This document shows positions 26,099 through 34,672 of a DNA stretch of 50,122 nt, piece after piece. The translations under genes were made by a program, and so were the position numbers. This DNA is from an uncultured bacterium (GTDB lineage: Bacteria; Cyanobacteriota; Vampirovibrionia; Gastranaerophilales; Gastranaerophilaceae). The notes under the pieces were generated by a model. The model made no database searches. It saw only the letters and a list, made by a program, of their open reading frames with translations, and was not told the origin of the DNA. Location of the stretch: positions 1 through 50,122 of the forward strand of contig CASEYJ010000015.1 in assembly GCA_949292175.1 (NCBI GenBank), read 5' to 3'. Positions within the stretch are counted from its first letter, which is position 1, and each line of letters opens with the position of its first letter.

Positions 26099-27013
26099 AT
26101 GACTTCAATCCCATCTTTTAAAGCTAGTTTAATACAAAATCAGAGTGTTGCTTCAAAACCAGCACCTTCTGTTGATGAAATTTTAGCAGATAAGCAAGCT
26201 CAACCTGCTCAAGGTACTGAAAAGCCTCATAAATCAAGAATTGTTCCGAAAGTTGTAACAGCCGGTGTAGCGTTGGCTAGTTTTATTTACGCTGGACGTA
26301 AAGGTTATCTTTCTAAGCCGGTTCAAAGATTGCTTGGTGGTAAGCCTAGTCTTTCTCGTGAACAATTGCAAGCAAAGGTTACTGCTAAGTTAGATGAATA
26401 CATAGCCAGAACCGGAGATGGTGCATTTGATATCGGTATATTGAAAAATGGTAAGGTTCGTGCTTCCAGAGTTAAATCAAACGGTAATAGGGAAATTATC
26501 ACATTTAACCAAAAGAGTGGTTTGCCTGAATTTAGAGTTGAGTTTAATAATGTGAAGGGTAAAAAAGCTCTTGAGTATACAACTTGGAAAGGTGCAGATA
26601 TTTTGGACGAAGGTTTTGATGCTGCAGATGCCTTTTATAAGAAATTTACTCGTAATGGCGTAAAACGCGAACATCTTTTTGGACCAAAATATACCCAAGC
26701 AAAAGTAACATATGGCGATTTGGTAAGAGGTGCTGAAAAGAGTGAAGTGAATGTTAAAACCTCTTATTACAATGATGGTAAAATAAATCAAGTAACCAAT
26801 GAAGATTTGAATAACGGTACAGCTAATGTTAGAGATTTCTTGTACGATAAAGACGGTAATGTTAAGGGTATCGATTTTGTAGCGCCTGATGGAACTATTT
26901 TGAGAAAGTTCAAAGGGGAAGATACAATTGCCGTAAGCTCAACAAATAGAGATAGTTCATTCTTATCTAAGGTTAGAAACTTCTTTGGTGCATCTAAGCG
27001 AAACGTTATATAA
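26099..27013 (+). CDS. Hypothetical membrane protein with YD-like modules, 304 aa
   Basis: The start is set at ATG 26099 (MTSIPSFKASLIQNQ) with an AAAGG upstream. The N-terminal 50 residues are polar and Pro-rich, then one hydrophobic segment (about 57-75, VVTAGVALASFIYAGRKGYL) could span a membrane. The remainder is beta-rich and contains YYNDGKINQVTNE and FLYDKDGNVKGIDFVAPDG, which resemble the YD-like modules in the large proteins at 15315 and 32624. There is no signal peptide ahead of the hydrophobic segment. Family not recognised; likely a lineage-specific protein. Confidence 0.65.
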   Translation: MTSIPSFKASLIQNQSVASKPAPSVDEILADKQAQPAQGTEKPHKSRIVPKVVTAGVALASFIYAGRKGYLSKPVQRLLGGKPSLSREQLQAKVTAKLDEYIARTGDGAFDIGILKNGKVRASRVKSNGNREIITFNQKSGLPEFRVEFNNVKGKKALEYTTWKGADILDEGFDAADAFYKKFTRNGVKREHLFGPKYTQAKVTYGDLVRGAEKSEVNVKTSYYNDGKINQVTNEDLNNGTANVRDFLYDKDGNVKGIDFVAPDGTILRKFKGEDTIAVSSTNRDSSFLSKVRNFFGASKRNVI

Positions 27014-27034
27014 TTTAAAAATAATTTAAACTTT

Positions 27035-27066
27035 AAAAAGGAATCTGTATCGCAGATTCCTTTTTT
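27035..27066 (+). terminator. Rho-independent terminator
   Basis: Stem AAAAAGGAATCTG / CAGATTCCTTTTT (13 bp, loop TATCG), then T-run. It ends the preceding gene. Confidence 0.92.
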
Positions 27067-27072
27067 ATATAT

Positions 27073-27097
27073 TAAAAAAGAGGATTAACACCCTCTT
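27073..27097 (-). terminator. Terminator of the tRNA gene
   Basis: On the minus strand: AAGAGG / CCTCTT with an 8-base loop, followed by TTTTTAAT, starting 7 bases after the tRNA 3' end. Confidence 0.7.
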
Positions 27098-27103
27098 CTT
27101 TAA

Positions 27104-27179
<76 letters not shown>

Positions 27180-27258
27180 ATATTTAATTGTCGAATTCAT
27201 ATCGCATCTGCGACTATTTAAACTTAACACTAACAATGAAAAAAATCAAGCGAAATTT

Positions 27259-28356
27259 TTATGCGTGGATAATTCCTCCTCCAAGGACAACATCACCATC
27301 ATAAAATACAACGGATTGACCTATTGCAATAGATTTTTGGAGGTCTTCAAATTTTACTAGGACGTTACCATTTTCAAGAGGTGTGATTGTTACCTCGGTC
27401 GGTTTTTGAGTGGAACGAATTTTTGCAAGACATGTTGTTGGTTCTTTTAAATAATCAAAAGGAATCCAGTTAAGTTTTGTAGCAACAAGGGAATCCTTCA
27501 TCGTATCATCTTTGTAGCCAACGACTACTTCGTTTGTGTCTTTTCTTAATTCAAGGACATACAAAGGTTCCGGCGCCGATATTCCAATCCCTTTTCTTTG
27601 ACCGATTGTATAGTTCCAAATTCCATCATGTGAACCTAGAATTTTGCCGTTCTTATCTACGATGTTACCCTTTTTAGGTTGAACTTCAAGTAATTCGTTG
27701 TAATCGCCATTGTAAAAATCTTGACTATCAGGCTTGTCGAAGACTTTTAGTCCATAATTTTCTGCAAGGGTGCGAATTTCATCTTTTGTATATGTTCCAA
27801 GAGGCAACATGATTTTAGATAATTGTTCTTGTTTTAGTCTATATAGAAAATATGACTGGTCTTTATTCTCATTTACGCCTCTTTTGAGGATAAATCTTTC
27901 TCCTTGCTGTTCTATTCTTGCGTAGTGTCCTGTTGCAAATTTGTCAAAATCAATTCCGTTAGCTTTTGCAAGATTTGGAAGTGCGTCGAATTTTATAAGG
28001 CTGTTACACCAGATGCAAGGGTTTGGGGTTCTCCCCTCAATGTATTCCTTCTTGAAATTATCGAGGACTATCTTTTCGTACTGTTCAGCGCAATCAAATA
28101 CGTAAAAAGGTATCCCGATACTTTCTGCGATTTTTCTTGTTTCTTCTATTCTATCTTTCTCATCTGGACTGTAACAAGCGTGATGTGTTGCTTTTTTGTC
28201 AGGATGAGCGTCAATTTTTTCTTGAATTCTTTTATGAACTCCTGTATTTCCCCATATGGCCATTGTAGCACCTATGACTTCGTGTCCTTGTTCTTTCAAC
28301 ATCATAGCTGTTACTGAAGAGTCTACACCACCTGACATTCCAACTAATATTTTCAT
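27259..28356 (-). CDS. mnmA: tRNA-specific 2-thiouridylase MnmA, divergent at the second active-site cysteine
   Basis: Makes 2-thiouridine at position 34 of tRNA Lys, Glu and Gln. It has 365 residues. The PP-loop ATP site is MSGGVDSSV (7-15), the conserved TPNPCIWCNSLIKF carries Cys114 and Cys117, and the DATGHYAR-type motif is ATGHYAR. The central TIGQRKGIGI and the C-terminal beta-barrel are present. In E. coli the persulfide relay uses a second cysteine in a segment usually reading DSxxICFIG or SQDLCF; here the segment is KPDSQDFYNGDYN (about 209-220), with no cysteine. Other cysteines, Cys61 and Cys89, remain. It is 1 base downstream of the HPP-like gene and probably in its operon, and lies beside tRNA-Lys. 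Confidence 0.93.
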   Translation of the reverse strand: MKILVGMSGGVDSSVTAMMLKEQGHEVIGATMAIWGNTGVHKRIQEKIDAHPDKKATHHACYSPDEKDRIEETRKIAESIGIPFYVFDCAEQYEKIVLDNFKKEYIEGRTPNPCIWCNSLIKFDALPNLAKANGIDFDKFATGHYARIEQQGERFILKRGVNENKDQSYFLYRLKQEQLSKIMLPLGTYTKDEIRTLAENYGLKVFDKPDSQDFYNGDYNELLEVQPKKGNIVDKNGKILGSHDGIWNYTIGQRKGIGISAPEPLYVLELRKDTNEVVVGYKDDTMKDSLVATKLNWIPFDYLKEPTTCLAKIRSTQKPTEVTITPLENGNVLVKFEDLQKSIAIGQSVVFYDGDVVLGGGIIHA

Positions 28357-28357
28357 T

Positions 28358-29323
28358 TTATTCGTTCTCCTCTGACCGATTCTTTTTCGTTTGGGGTTTT
28401 ATCGGAAATAATAGGTAGCATGATGCTATTATTGCCGCTGCTCCAATTGTAACTTGTAATGGGAAAAATATCAATTCATTACGGTTTAAGATTAAGGGAA
28501 GTAACAATATTGCACCTGCCGGTGGAAATAGAGTTTTGATTTTTTCAAACGATATAAATAAAATTATGCAGGCTGTAATTGCGCTTATTATTAGCGGAAG
28601 GTGGAGATATACATTTAAGAGTAATCTTGCGCTTGATCCGGCGATTGCTGCTATTGTAATAATTGAAAATATTTTTAGCGGGATTTTTCTAACAGGATTA
28701 TTCGGGTTAGAAAAAGCGGTAAAAGTTACAATTAGTGGCGGAGCTATGAAATATAGGTTTCGAGTTCCTATTGGGATTAGGGCAAAAATTAGTAGTATGA
28801 ATAGTAGTTTGCTCCATCTTTTAAATTGAGTTTTTGTATCAAAGTGACATGGTTTATGATGATTTACAGGTCTAAGGTGGAGTTTTTCCATTAACTTTTG
28901 CAGGCTGATTATGATTAGTGCCATTGTACTTACTGAGATAGGGTAAATCCAGCTTGTAGTTGACATATAGACAGGCAATATGCAGGCAGAAATTATTGGA
29001 ATAAGATCTGTGTTTGCTATTGTTAGTGCAGCTCCGGTAAAACCATAGCAAATAAGGACTTGTAATATCATTGGTAGGTGAATGTATCTTACTGTTAGCA
29101 CCCCAATTAGTGATGATAGTGATACAAGAATAAATAGCTTTCTTTTATTGCTTTCCCAGATTTGTTTTTCAGAAATCCAAGCACCAATTGCCAAGGCGGC
29201 AATTTCAGGAAAGATAATTTCCTTTTCTCCGCTCAGTTCTGCAATAAGTAGCATTGTACAAATAAGTATTGTTGCCAGAATATATCTTTCATATCTGACA
29301 ATTTTTATAAATCGGCTATTCAT
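28358..29323 (-). CDS. HPP-like multi-pass membrane protein
   Basis: 321 residues with about ten hydrophobic helices and a central cytoplasmic hydrophilic loop (about 150-180, rich in His and Lys). The two halves look like a repeat: each has a pro-rich hydrophobic strand followed by helices, and the second half includes TLFPPAGAILLLPLIL, which resembles the HPP family signature. HPP proteins are proposed nitrite or anion transporters, but the assignment here is tentative. The start ATG has no usable Shine-Dalgarno and follows a -10 box by 7 bases. It is transcribed into mnmA. Confidence 0.65.
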   Translation of the reverse strand: MNSRFIKIVRYERYILATILICTMLLIAELSGEKEIIFPEIAALAIGAWISEKQIWESNKRKLFILVSLSSLIGVLTVRYIHLPMILQVLICYGFTGAALTIANTDLIPIISACILPVYMSTTSWIYPISVSTMALIIISLQKLMEKLHLRPVNHHKPCHFDTKTQFKRWSKLLFILLIFALIPIGTRNLYFIAPPLIVTFTAFSNPNNPVRKIPLKIFSIITIAAIAGSSARLLLNVYLHLPLIISAITACIILFISFEKIKTLFPPAGAILLLPLILNRNELIFFPLQVTIGAAAIIASCYLLFPIKPQTKKNRSEENE

Positions 29324-29330
29324 TACCTTT

Positions 29331-29359
29331 AATATAATATCTTAATTGTATATTTTCAA
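29331..29359 (-). promoter_or_regulatory. Leaderless-type promoter of the HPP-like/mnmA operon
   Basis: On the minus strand: TTGAAA, 17 bases, TATATT, then 7 bases to the ATG. Confidence 0.65.
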
Positions 29360-29363
29360 GTTG

Positions 29364-32300
29364 TTAAGATTTCAAGACAAGTTTTCCGGTTGAAGGATCT
29401 ACTTCCCAATTTGCAGAAAGCTTGTAAACTACAAAACGGCCGTGTTCACCTTTTCCAGAGTCAGATTTATTATTTGAGTACGTACCCCAGCCTAAGTTGT
29501 CAGTTGCATCAGCATAACCTTGTCCGTTTCCGTTTGTAATAGCAATGTGACCGGCTTGGTCTGTATGACTTCCTCCGCTTTCAGGTTCCCAAATGACAAT
29601 ACATCCTGCAGGTAGATTTGCTAAGTCTGAGGAATTGATGCTTCTTGCGGTTCCATCTCCTGTTGCGATGTATTCTATTGGAGTAAACATTTCAGGGTGT
29701 GCGGCAAACCAGTTCTTAACATACTTTGGTTCGCTTCCGTATTTTATCATTTCGCTGACGTCTATGCCTGCGGCACTCATTGCTTCTTTTACACCAGTTA
29801 AACAGAGTCCGCTGCTAATGTTGTTTGGATTCTTGGATACTACATTGTGAGCTGATTGTGCTAGTAATGCAGCTTCATCACTTATTTTTCCTGCTGTTGT
29901 GTTGACATTTACGCCTTTGGCTTTTTCGTGCATAAAGCCTCGTCTTTGTCCGTTTGCTCCTACATAAGAGCTGCTACCTGTATTTGTGCTTTGTTCTCTT
30001 AGTACTTTTGGATTATCTGCTCTTGCTGTGTATGAACCACTATGGGTATTCAGGTATTCTGCTCTAAAGTTGTCTTCTGCTGCACCTACTGTTGAGGCGT
30101 ATTTTGAGCGTAAGGTTGAAGCTTCTTGAGCGCTTATTCCATCTGTAGTATTTATTGAACCTGTATTAACTTTAGATTTAAGTTCGTTTAAGTGTTTTAG
30201 AATTAATTTTATATCTGAATTTGTTAGTGACTCCATTTCATCTTTTCTTAGTCCGAAGTCAAAACCTAATTCTCCGTTTTGCAGTGCTGAAATTAATTGA
30301 TTTCTTAAATTTGGGTCAATACCTTTTTGAGTCAGTATTTCTCTAAGCTGTTTAATTTCATTACCGTTATTCATATGTTTAGCTTTATCTGTGTACATGG
30401 CTGGCAGGAATATAATTCCACCCATTTCGCCATTATTGTTCATTTTTTCGAATGTTCTTGTTTCTTCTTCTTTTTGGATTGCTTCGTTTCTTGAAGCTTC
30501 TGTTTCTTTAAGTTTATATTCTTGTGTATATTGGCGAACATTACGTGAGTAAGACCATACTTGTGGTTTGAAGGTGCCGTTTTTAACTTCTGAACGTGTT
30601 GTTCCGTTCCAGAAGGCACATAGTACATCTTGTCTTGTTATTTCGTTTTTCCAAGGTCTTGTTGCTCCGTCTGCACTTTTTCTAGCAATTCCATCTTCAC
30701 CCATTTCCCAGCCTGGATATGATGCACTTGTTCCCTGTGCTGTTTTGATACCTTCTTGGTATGCTTTGCTGTCAATTTCTTTGTTTAATTTTGCAAGTAC
30801 AACCATTGTGGCTACTGCGGAGGTTTCCGGGTCTTGCAATTGTAATTCGTTTGTTATGCCTAGATTGTCCATATGTTTTTTGACCCACTCGTCTTGAGTG
30901 TGGAGTGTGTATTTTAGTTGTGTAATCCCTTGGGACCAGTCCTTTCCGATGGATTTATTTTCAAGGTCTAATGACTGCTGTGCCCACGCTATTGAGTCCG
31001 AAGGCATACGAAGAATGTCTTTGACCTTTTGACGGCCTGTGCTTTCTCCAAAGTTTGTTTCTTGTTTGGCTATGCCAATTGCTGTTTGTGCAAGCATATT
31101 GTAAGTGTCGCTATCTATTCCAAGTTCTTTCATTAATCTCGCTTTATTTGTCGTTAATGAATTTGCAAACTCTCTTGCAGCTGGCGGAGCGTCTTCTGGC
31201 ATGTTAAATGAAATGTCTGTTGCGGTATGTAGTTTAACTCGGTCAGGAACAGGTGTTGCCGAGTTTGCTGCTTTTACAGGATCTTTTGGCTTTGCTTCTT
31301 CTGTTGCTCCTGCTCTTATTGTTTTTGTGGTTTTTATTTTACCTTTACTATATATTCCTTGTGTAACTTTACCATCTGCATATGTTACTGTATTTGACAA
31401 AAAGTAGTCAGATGGTGTTGCGCTTGAATCTCTATTTCTCATCGCTGCATCTTTAGCTTTTTTTAATGAATCTATTGGTGATGTTATTGACCAAGCATCC
31501 CAAGCATCTTTTGCACCTTGAAGTGCAGCACCTGTTTTACTCTCTTTTTGCTGCCAAGATTTTTCGTCTATAACTGTTCTAATTTCTTTGATGTTCTTGT
31601 CTGGTAGATCTGTTTGAACTAGTACGTATTTTTTTATTTTATCATTGTATTCTATTCTTACGTTGCCGCCTTGTTTTTTCTTTATCTCAGCTGCGACGTT
31701 TTGAATGCTTTGCGGTGCGGCTTTGGCTTTTGTTACGGTCTTTTTCCCTCCGGCATAGGTTGTTTCATTTACTTGTCCGTTATTATACTTTTGAGTGTAC
31801 GTCTTTAAATTTCCATTTGCATCGTACTTCATCTCAATCAAGCCAATGTTATTCTTTTTCATATAGGCCCCGGACGTAACTGAAATAGTGTATCCTGATT
31901 GTGCATTTCCGGATATTTTATATTTGTCGCCTGATTTCTTTAGGCTTTCAAGTCTATCTTGGATTGATTGTGGGTATTGTCCAGTTGTTTTTTTCTGTGA
32001 AGTTGTTGTTTGTTGATTATAATATTTCTGAACTTCAGCTTCCCCAGCTTTTTTGTCTATAAGTCCGTTTTGGTTAATTTTATCCTGAATTGATGGTGGA
32101 ATTTTTACTTCATCACCAACCATAAACCAGTTTCGTTTCCCGGCTTCAGCATTTGCTTTTTTGAATTCTTCGTATTCGGGTGTACCCGGTTTAAATCCTA
32201 GGCGTTCGGCAGTTTTTTTAAACGTTTCTCCTTCTTTTGGGTATGTGATTATATTCCCGTTTGAGTCTTTTTCCAGTTCTATGTCCGCTTTGTTTTCGGG

Positions 32301-32624
32301 CTTTATTTGTCCCATTGCGTTGATTATGCTGTTTGTAATTTTACTTCCGGCTTTTTTAAATAAATTATCGTTATTACCTTTGGCGAATTCTTCATCGCTA
32401 ATTTGCCCATCGTGGTTGGTATCTAATTCTCCTAATGCTTGTTCTGCAAGTTTCCATTCATCTTTGTTTATTGTTTTATCATTATTTTTGTCAATATTTT
32501 GAAAAATTGTGTATGCCTGATCAATAGTCGTTTGATCGGCATTATTTTCTTTTAATGTCTTGTTTAAGTTTTCCCACGATATGTTTTGCGTATGTAGTAA
32601 ATTTTCGATATTTTTAAAATTCAT
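29364..32624 (-). CDS. Large EF-hand/LysM/SLT-like/CHAP-like cell-wall hydrolase
   Basis: 1086 residues from ATG 32624 (MNFKNIENLLHTQ); a TTG one codon earlier is less likely because the GGAG ribosome site lies 7 bases before the ATG. No signal peptide. Domains in order: a short helix, two canonical EF-hand loops (DKNNDKTINKDE 45-56; DTNHDGQISDEE 68-79), a LysM-like segment (about 126-176, ending MVGDEVKIPP), YD-like modules (about 220-340), a lysozyme/SLT-like region (IGIAKQETNFGES about 515-528, then SQGITQLKYT), and a C-terminal CHAP-like cysteine amidohydrolase domain (SGLCLTGVKEAM, Cys about 941; GHIAITNGNG, His about 1026). It should cut peptidoglycan, with binding through LysM. How it leaves the cell is unknown. 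Calcium may control folding after export. Confidence 0.85.
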   Translation of the reverse strand: MNFKNIENLLHTQNISWENLNKTLKENNADQTTIDQAYTIFQNIDKNNDKTINKDEWKLAEQALGELDTNHDGQISDEEFAKGNNDNLFKKAGSKITNSIINAMGQIKPENKADIELEKDSNGNIITYPKEGETFKKTAERLGFKPGTPEYEEFKKANAEAGKRNWFMVGDEVKIPPSIQDKINQNGLIDKKAGEAEVQKYYNQQTTTSQKKTTGQYPQSIQDRLESLKKSGDKYKISGNAQSGYTISVTSGAYMKKNNIGLIEMKYDANGNLKTYTQKYNNGQVNETTYAGGKKTVTKAKAAPQSIQNVAAEIKKKQGGNVRIEYNDKIKKYVLVQTDLPDKNIKEIRTVIDEKSWQQKESKTGAALQGAKDAWDAWSITSPIDSLKKAKDAAMRNRDSSATPSDYFLSNTVTYADGKVTQGIYSKGKIKTTKTIRAGATEEAKPKDPVKAANSATPVPDRVKLHTATDISFNMPEDAPPAAREFANSLTTNKARLMKELGIDSDTYNMLAQTAIGIAKQETNFGESTGRQKVKDILRMPSDSIAWAQQSLDLENKSIGKDWSQGITQLKYTLHTQDEWVKKHMDNLGITNELQLQDPETSAVATMVVLAKLNKEIDSKAYQEGIKTAQGTSASYPGWEMGEDGIARKSADGATRPWKNEITRQDVLCAFWNGTTRSEVKNGTFKPQVWSYSRNVRQYTQEYKLKETEASRNEAIQKEEETRTFEKMNNNGEMGGIIFLPAMYTDKAKHMNNGNEIKQLREILTQKGIDPNLRNQLISALQNGELGFDFGLRKDEMESLTNSDIKLILKHLNELKSKVNTGSINTTDGISAQEASTLRSKYASTVGAAEDNFRAEYLNTHSGSYTARADNPKVLREQSTNTGSSSYVGANGQRRGFMHEKAKGVNVNTTAGKISDEAALLAQSAHNVVSKNPNNISSGLCLTGVKEAMSAAGIDVSEMIKYGSEPKYVKNWFAAHPEMFTPIEYIATGDGTARSINSSDLANLPAGCIVIWEPESGGSHTDQAGHIAITNGNGQGYADATDNLGWGTYSNNKSDSGKGEHGRFVVYKLSANWEVDPSTGKLVLKS

Positions 32625-32625
32625 C

Positions 32626-32657
32626 AAAAAACTCCATATAAAAATACGGAGTTTTTT
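32626..32657 (-). promoter_or_regulatory. Hairpin acting as terminator of yqeG and burying the ribosome site of the hydrolase
   Basis: Perfect 10-bp stem AAAAAACTCC / GGAGTTTTTT (minus strand, 12-base loop), 19 bases after the YqeG stop. The right arm looks like a terminator T-run and also contains the GGAG ribosome site, 7 bases before the ATG at 32624. The layout is the same as at 15264. Confidence 0.8.
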
Positions 32658-32676
32658 CGAAAATATTTAATAAAAA

Positions 32677-33183
32677 TCAAATTTTATTAAGAATCTTTAA
32701 TACTCTTTTTTTAATTGTACAACGCTCAAGTTTTCTTGCTAGGCGTACTATAAATTTTTCTCTGCTAGCTGAGATTGAATCGACAAGAACTGTTGTACAT
32801 CCTATACGTTTCCCGCAAAGCACATCCGTTAAAGGTCTGTCACCCACGAAGGCTGTTGTTTCAGGGGTTAGGTTATGTTCTTGCATGAAGCTTTTTGTCG
32901 CTTTTATATCCGGTTTTTTAGCCTCAAATACAAGAGGAAAGTCTGAAACTTTTTTTACTTTTTCAATGTATTCTTTATTATGGTTATTAGAAACTACACC
33001 TACAAAAAAGTCTTTTCTTACGCTGTCTAACCAATTAATGGTTTTTTCGTCATATTTACCGGATTTGGATGCCATTAATGTACTATCCAAATCAAAAAGT
33101 AAAGCTTTTATGCCTTTTGACTTTAGTTCCTCAAGATTTATTGCATAAATGTTCTCTAAATCGTAATCAGGTTTAAGAAACAT
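32677..33183 (-). CDS. YqeG-family HAD IIIA phosphatase
   Basis: 168 residues. HAD motif I is LFDLDSTLM (nucleophile Asp in DLDST), motif II is VVSNNHN, and motif III/IV is KKPDIKATKSF followed by VGDRPLTDVLCGKRIG. These match the YqeG family, which includes the YqeG/GEP4-like phosphatidylglycerophosphatases. It starts inside the end of the upstream U32 gene (11-base overlap), so the two are coupled. The substrate is inferred only from the family. Confidence 0.88.
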   Translation of the reverse strand: MFLKPDYDLENIYAINLEELKSKGIKALLFDLDSTLMASKSGKYDEKTINWLDSVRKDFFVGVVSNNHNKEYIEKVKKVSDFPLVFEAKKPDIKATKSFMQEHNLTPETTAFVGDRPLTDVLCGKRIGCTTVLVDSISASREKFIVRLARKLERCTIKKRVLKILNKI

Positions 33184-34417
33184 GTGATTTTACCCCTATT
33201 GTCCTTGCTATAGCGAATTTATAATCCTTTGGCTCTTGTGAAAACTCTATCCACACATCATCATTAGTGTTTCCTAATGGAAGTTCTTCGCCATCTTTAT
33301 TTGTAATTTTTAAAACTTTTGTGATGAACTGTTCAGTAGGTGTTATTATTTCCACTTCGTCGTTAAGGTTCATTTTGTTCTTAATTTTTACGAGGTATGA
33401 ATTGTTCTGTACTTCACCTTTAAATTCGCACAAAAAGTCTGCGCCAGCCAAGCCTTTTGAAATATCGTAGCTATAACTGTCAGGTTTATTTTCGCCCAGT
33501 GCAAATCCTGTTGTATAACCTCTGTTGCCGACTTTTTGAAGTTCAATAAAGTACTTATGTAAGTCAGGATTTGATGGGTTGTTTAGGCATTCATCTATTG
33601 CAGCTCTGTATGTTTTTGCAACAGCTGAAACATAGTAAAGACTCTTTGTTCGTCCTTCAACTTTTAATGAATCGACTCCTGCTTCGATAAGTTGCGGCAA
33701 GTATTCAACAAGGCATAAGTCTTTTGGACTTAAGATATGTGAGCCTCTTTCATCTTGATTGATTTCATAGTATTCACCAGGTCTTGTTTCTTCTACAAGC
33801 TTATAGCTCCATCTGCAAGACTGTGAGCAGTTACCGTGGTTTGCATTTCTTTCGCCGTTTGTGAAGTAGTCACTAAGCAGGCATCTGCCTGAGAATGAAA
33901 CGCATTGTGCGCCATGTATAAAACATTCAAGTTCAATATCCGGAACTTGTTTTCTAATTTCGGCAATATCTTTTATCGGAAGTTCTCTTGCCAGAATTAC
34001 ACGACTTGCACCAAAATCTCTCCAGAATTTTACACTCTCATAATTAAGGGTATTTGTTTGAGTGCTTATGTGAATTTGAGTATTTGGCATCTTTTTTCTT
34101 ACTAAATTTAAGATTCCAAAGTCACTTACAATAACAGCGTCAGGTTTTGCCGCTGCAAATCTTTCAATACATTCTTCCAGTAGCTTTATATCTTTGTTAA
34201 ACGCAAAAATGTTTAGCGTTACATAGGCCTTTGCGCCAAGCTTATGTGCAAGCTCGACCGCATGGTCTAGATTGTCGAGAGTAATGATACTTCCCTTTCT
34301 CATCGCTCTAAGACTAAAGTCTACTACTCCAAGATACACGGCATCAGCGCCGTAACGTACTGCATATTCAAGTTTTTCCAAGTTGCCTGCCGGCATTAAT
34401 AATTCTATATTTCTCAT
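33173..34417 (-). CDS. U32 family peptidase (tRNA hydroxylation TrhP-like)
   Basis: 414 residues. The N-terminal TIM-barrel-like half begins IELLMPAGNLEKLEYAVRYG and contains ADAVYLGV and VIVSDFGILNL. The U32 signature is ELECFIHGAQCVSFSGRCLL, with more cysteines in NHGNCSQSCRW that would help bind an iron-sulfur cluster. The C-terminal part is a beta-barrel-like domain (VEIITPTEQF). TrhP (YegQ) members work with prephenate in forming hydroxyuridine at tRNA position 34; other U32 proteins have related roles. It overlaps the YqeG gene by 11 bases and has no Shine-Dalgarno. Confidence 0.88.
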   Translation of the reverse strand: MRNIELLMPAGNLEKLEYAVRYGADAVYLGVVDFSLRAMRKGSIITLDNLDHAVELAHKLGAKAYVTLNIFAFNKDIKLLEECIERFAAAKPDAVIVSDFGILNLVRKKMPNTQIHISTQTNTLNYESVKFWRDFGASRVILARELPIKDIAEIRKQVPDIELECFIHGAQCVSFSGRCLLSDYFTNGERNANHGNCSQSCRWSYKLVEETRPGEYYEINQDERGSHILSPKDLCLVEYLPQLIEAGVDSLKVEGRTKSLYYVSAVAKTYRAAIDECLNNPSNPDLHKYFIELQKVGNRGYTTGFALGENKPDSYSYDISKGLAGADFLCEFKGEVQNNSYLVKIKNKMNLNDEVEIITPTEQFITKVLKITNKDGEELPLGNTNDDVWIEFSQEPKDYKFAIARTIGVKSHVS

Positions 34418-34425
34418 ACTACTGT

Positions 34426-34454
34426 ATATTACCTGAAAGTATGTAAATAATCAA
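34426..34454 (-). promoter_or_regulatory. Leaderless-type promoter of the U32/YqeG operon
   Basis: On the minus strand: TTGATT, 17 bases, TAATAT, then 8 bases to the ATG at 34417. No Shine-Dalgarno lies before the ATG. Confidence 0.6.
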
Positions 34455-34526
34455 CTAATCGGGTGATGTCTTTTTATTGATTTTGTCGAAAATAGATAAT
34501 GTAAGAGATAGTTTTTGGAGAGTTAT

Positions 34527-34661
34527 ATGCAAACAATTACCAATGCTACATTAACAATAAAAGAAATTTGGGGGCTTCAACATCCTATTATGCATAAGTG
34601 GTTCGTATTCAGCGCACTATCTTTTTGTGTTTTATCAGTATTCTTGTTTGTTGCTGTCTAA
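34527..34661 (+). CDS. 44-aa single-pass membrane miniprotein
   Basis: A short frame preceded by a TTTTTGGAG ribosome site (GGAG, 6 bases before the ATG). The product starts MQTITNATLTIKEIWGLQHP, then a short linker, and ends in a strongly hydrophobic helix (about residues 25-44, WFVFSALSFCVLSVFLFVAV). The N-terminal part is amphipathic. It lies alone in a gap between convergent and divergent genes and has a stop codon 11 bases before the stop of the next gene (minus strand). No family recognised. Its size and layout fit a small membrane regulator or a subunit of a larger complex. Confidence 0.6.
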   Translation: MQTITNATLTIKEIWGLQHPIMHKWFVFSALSFCVLSVFLFVAV

Positions 34662-34672
34662 TTCGGTAGTTT

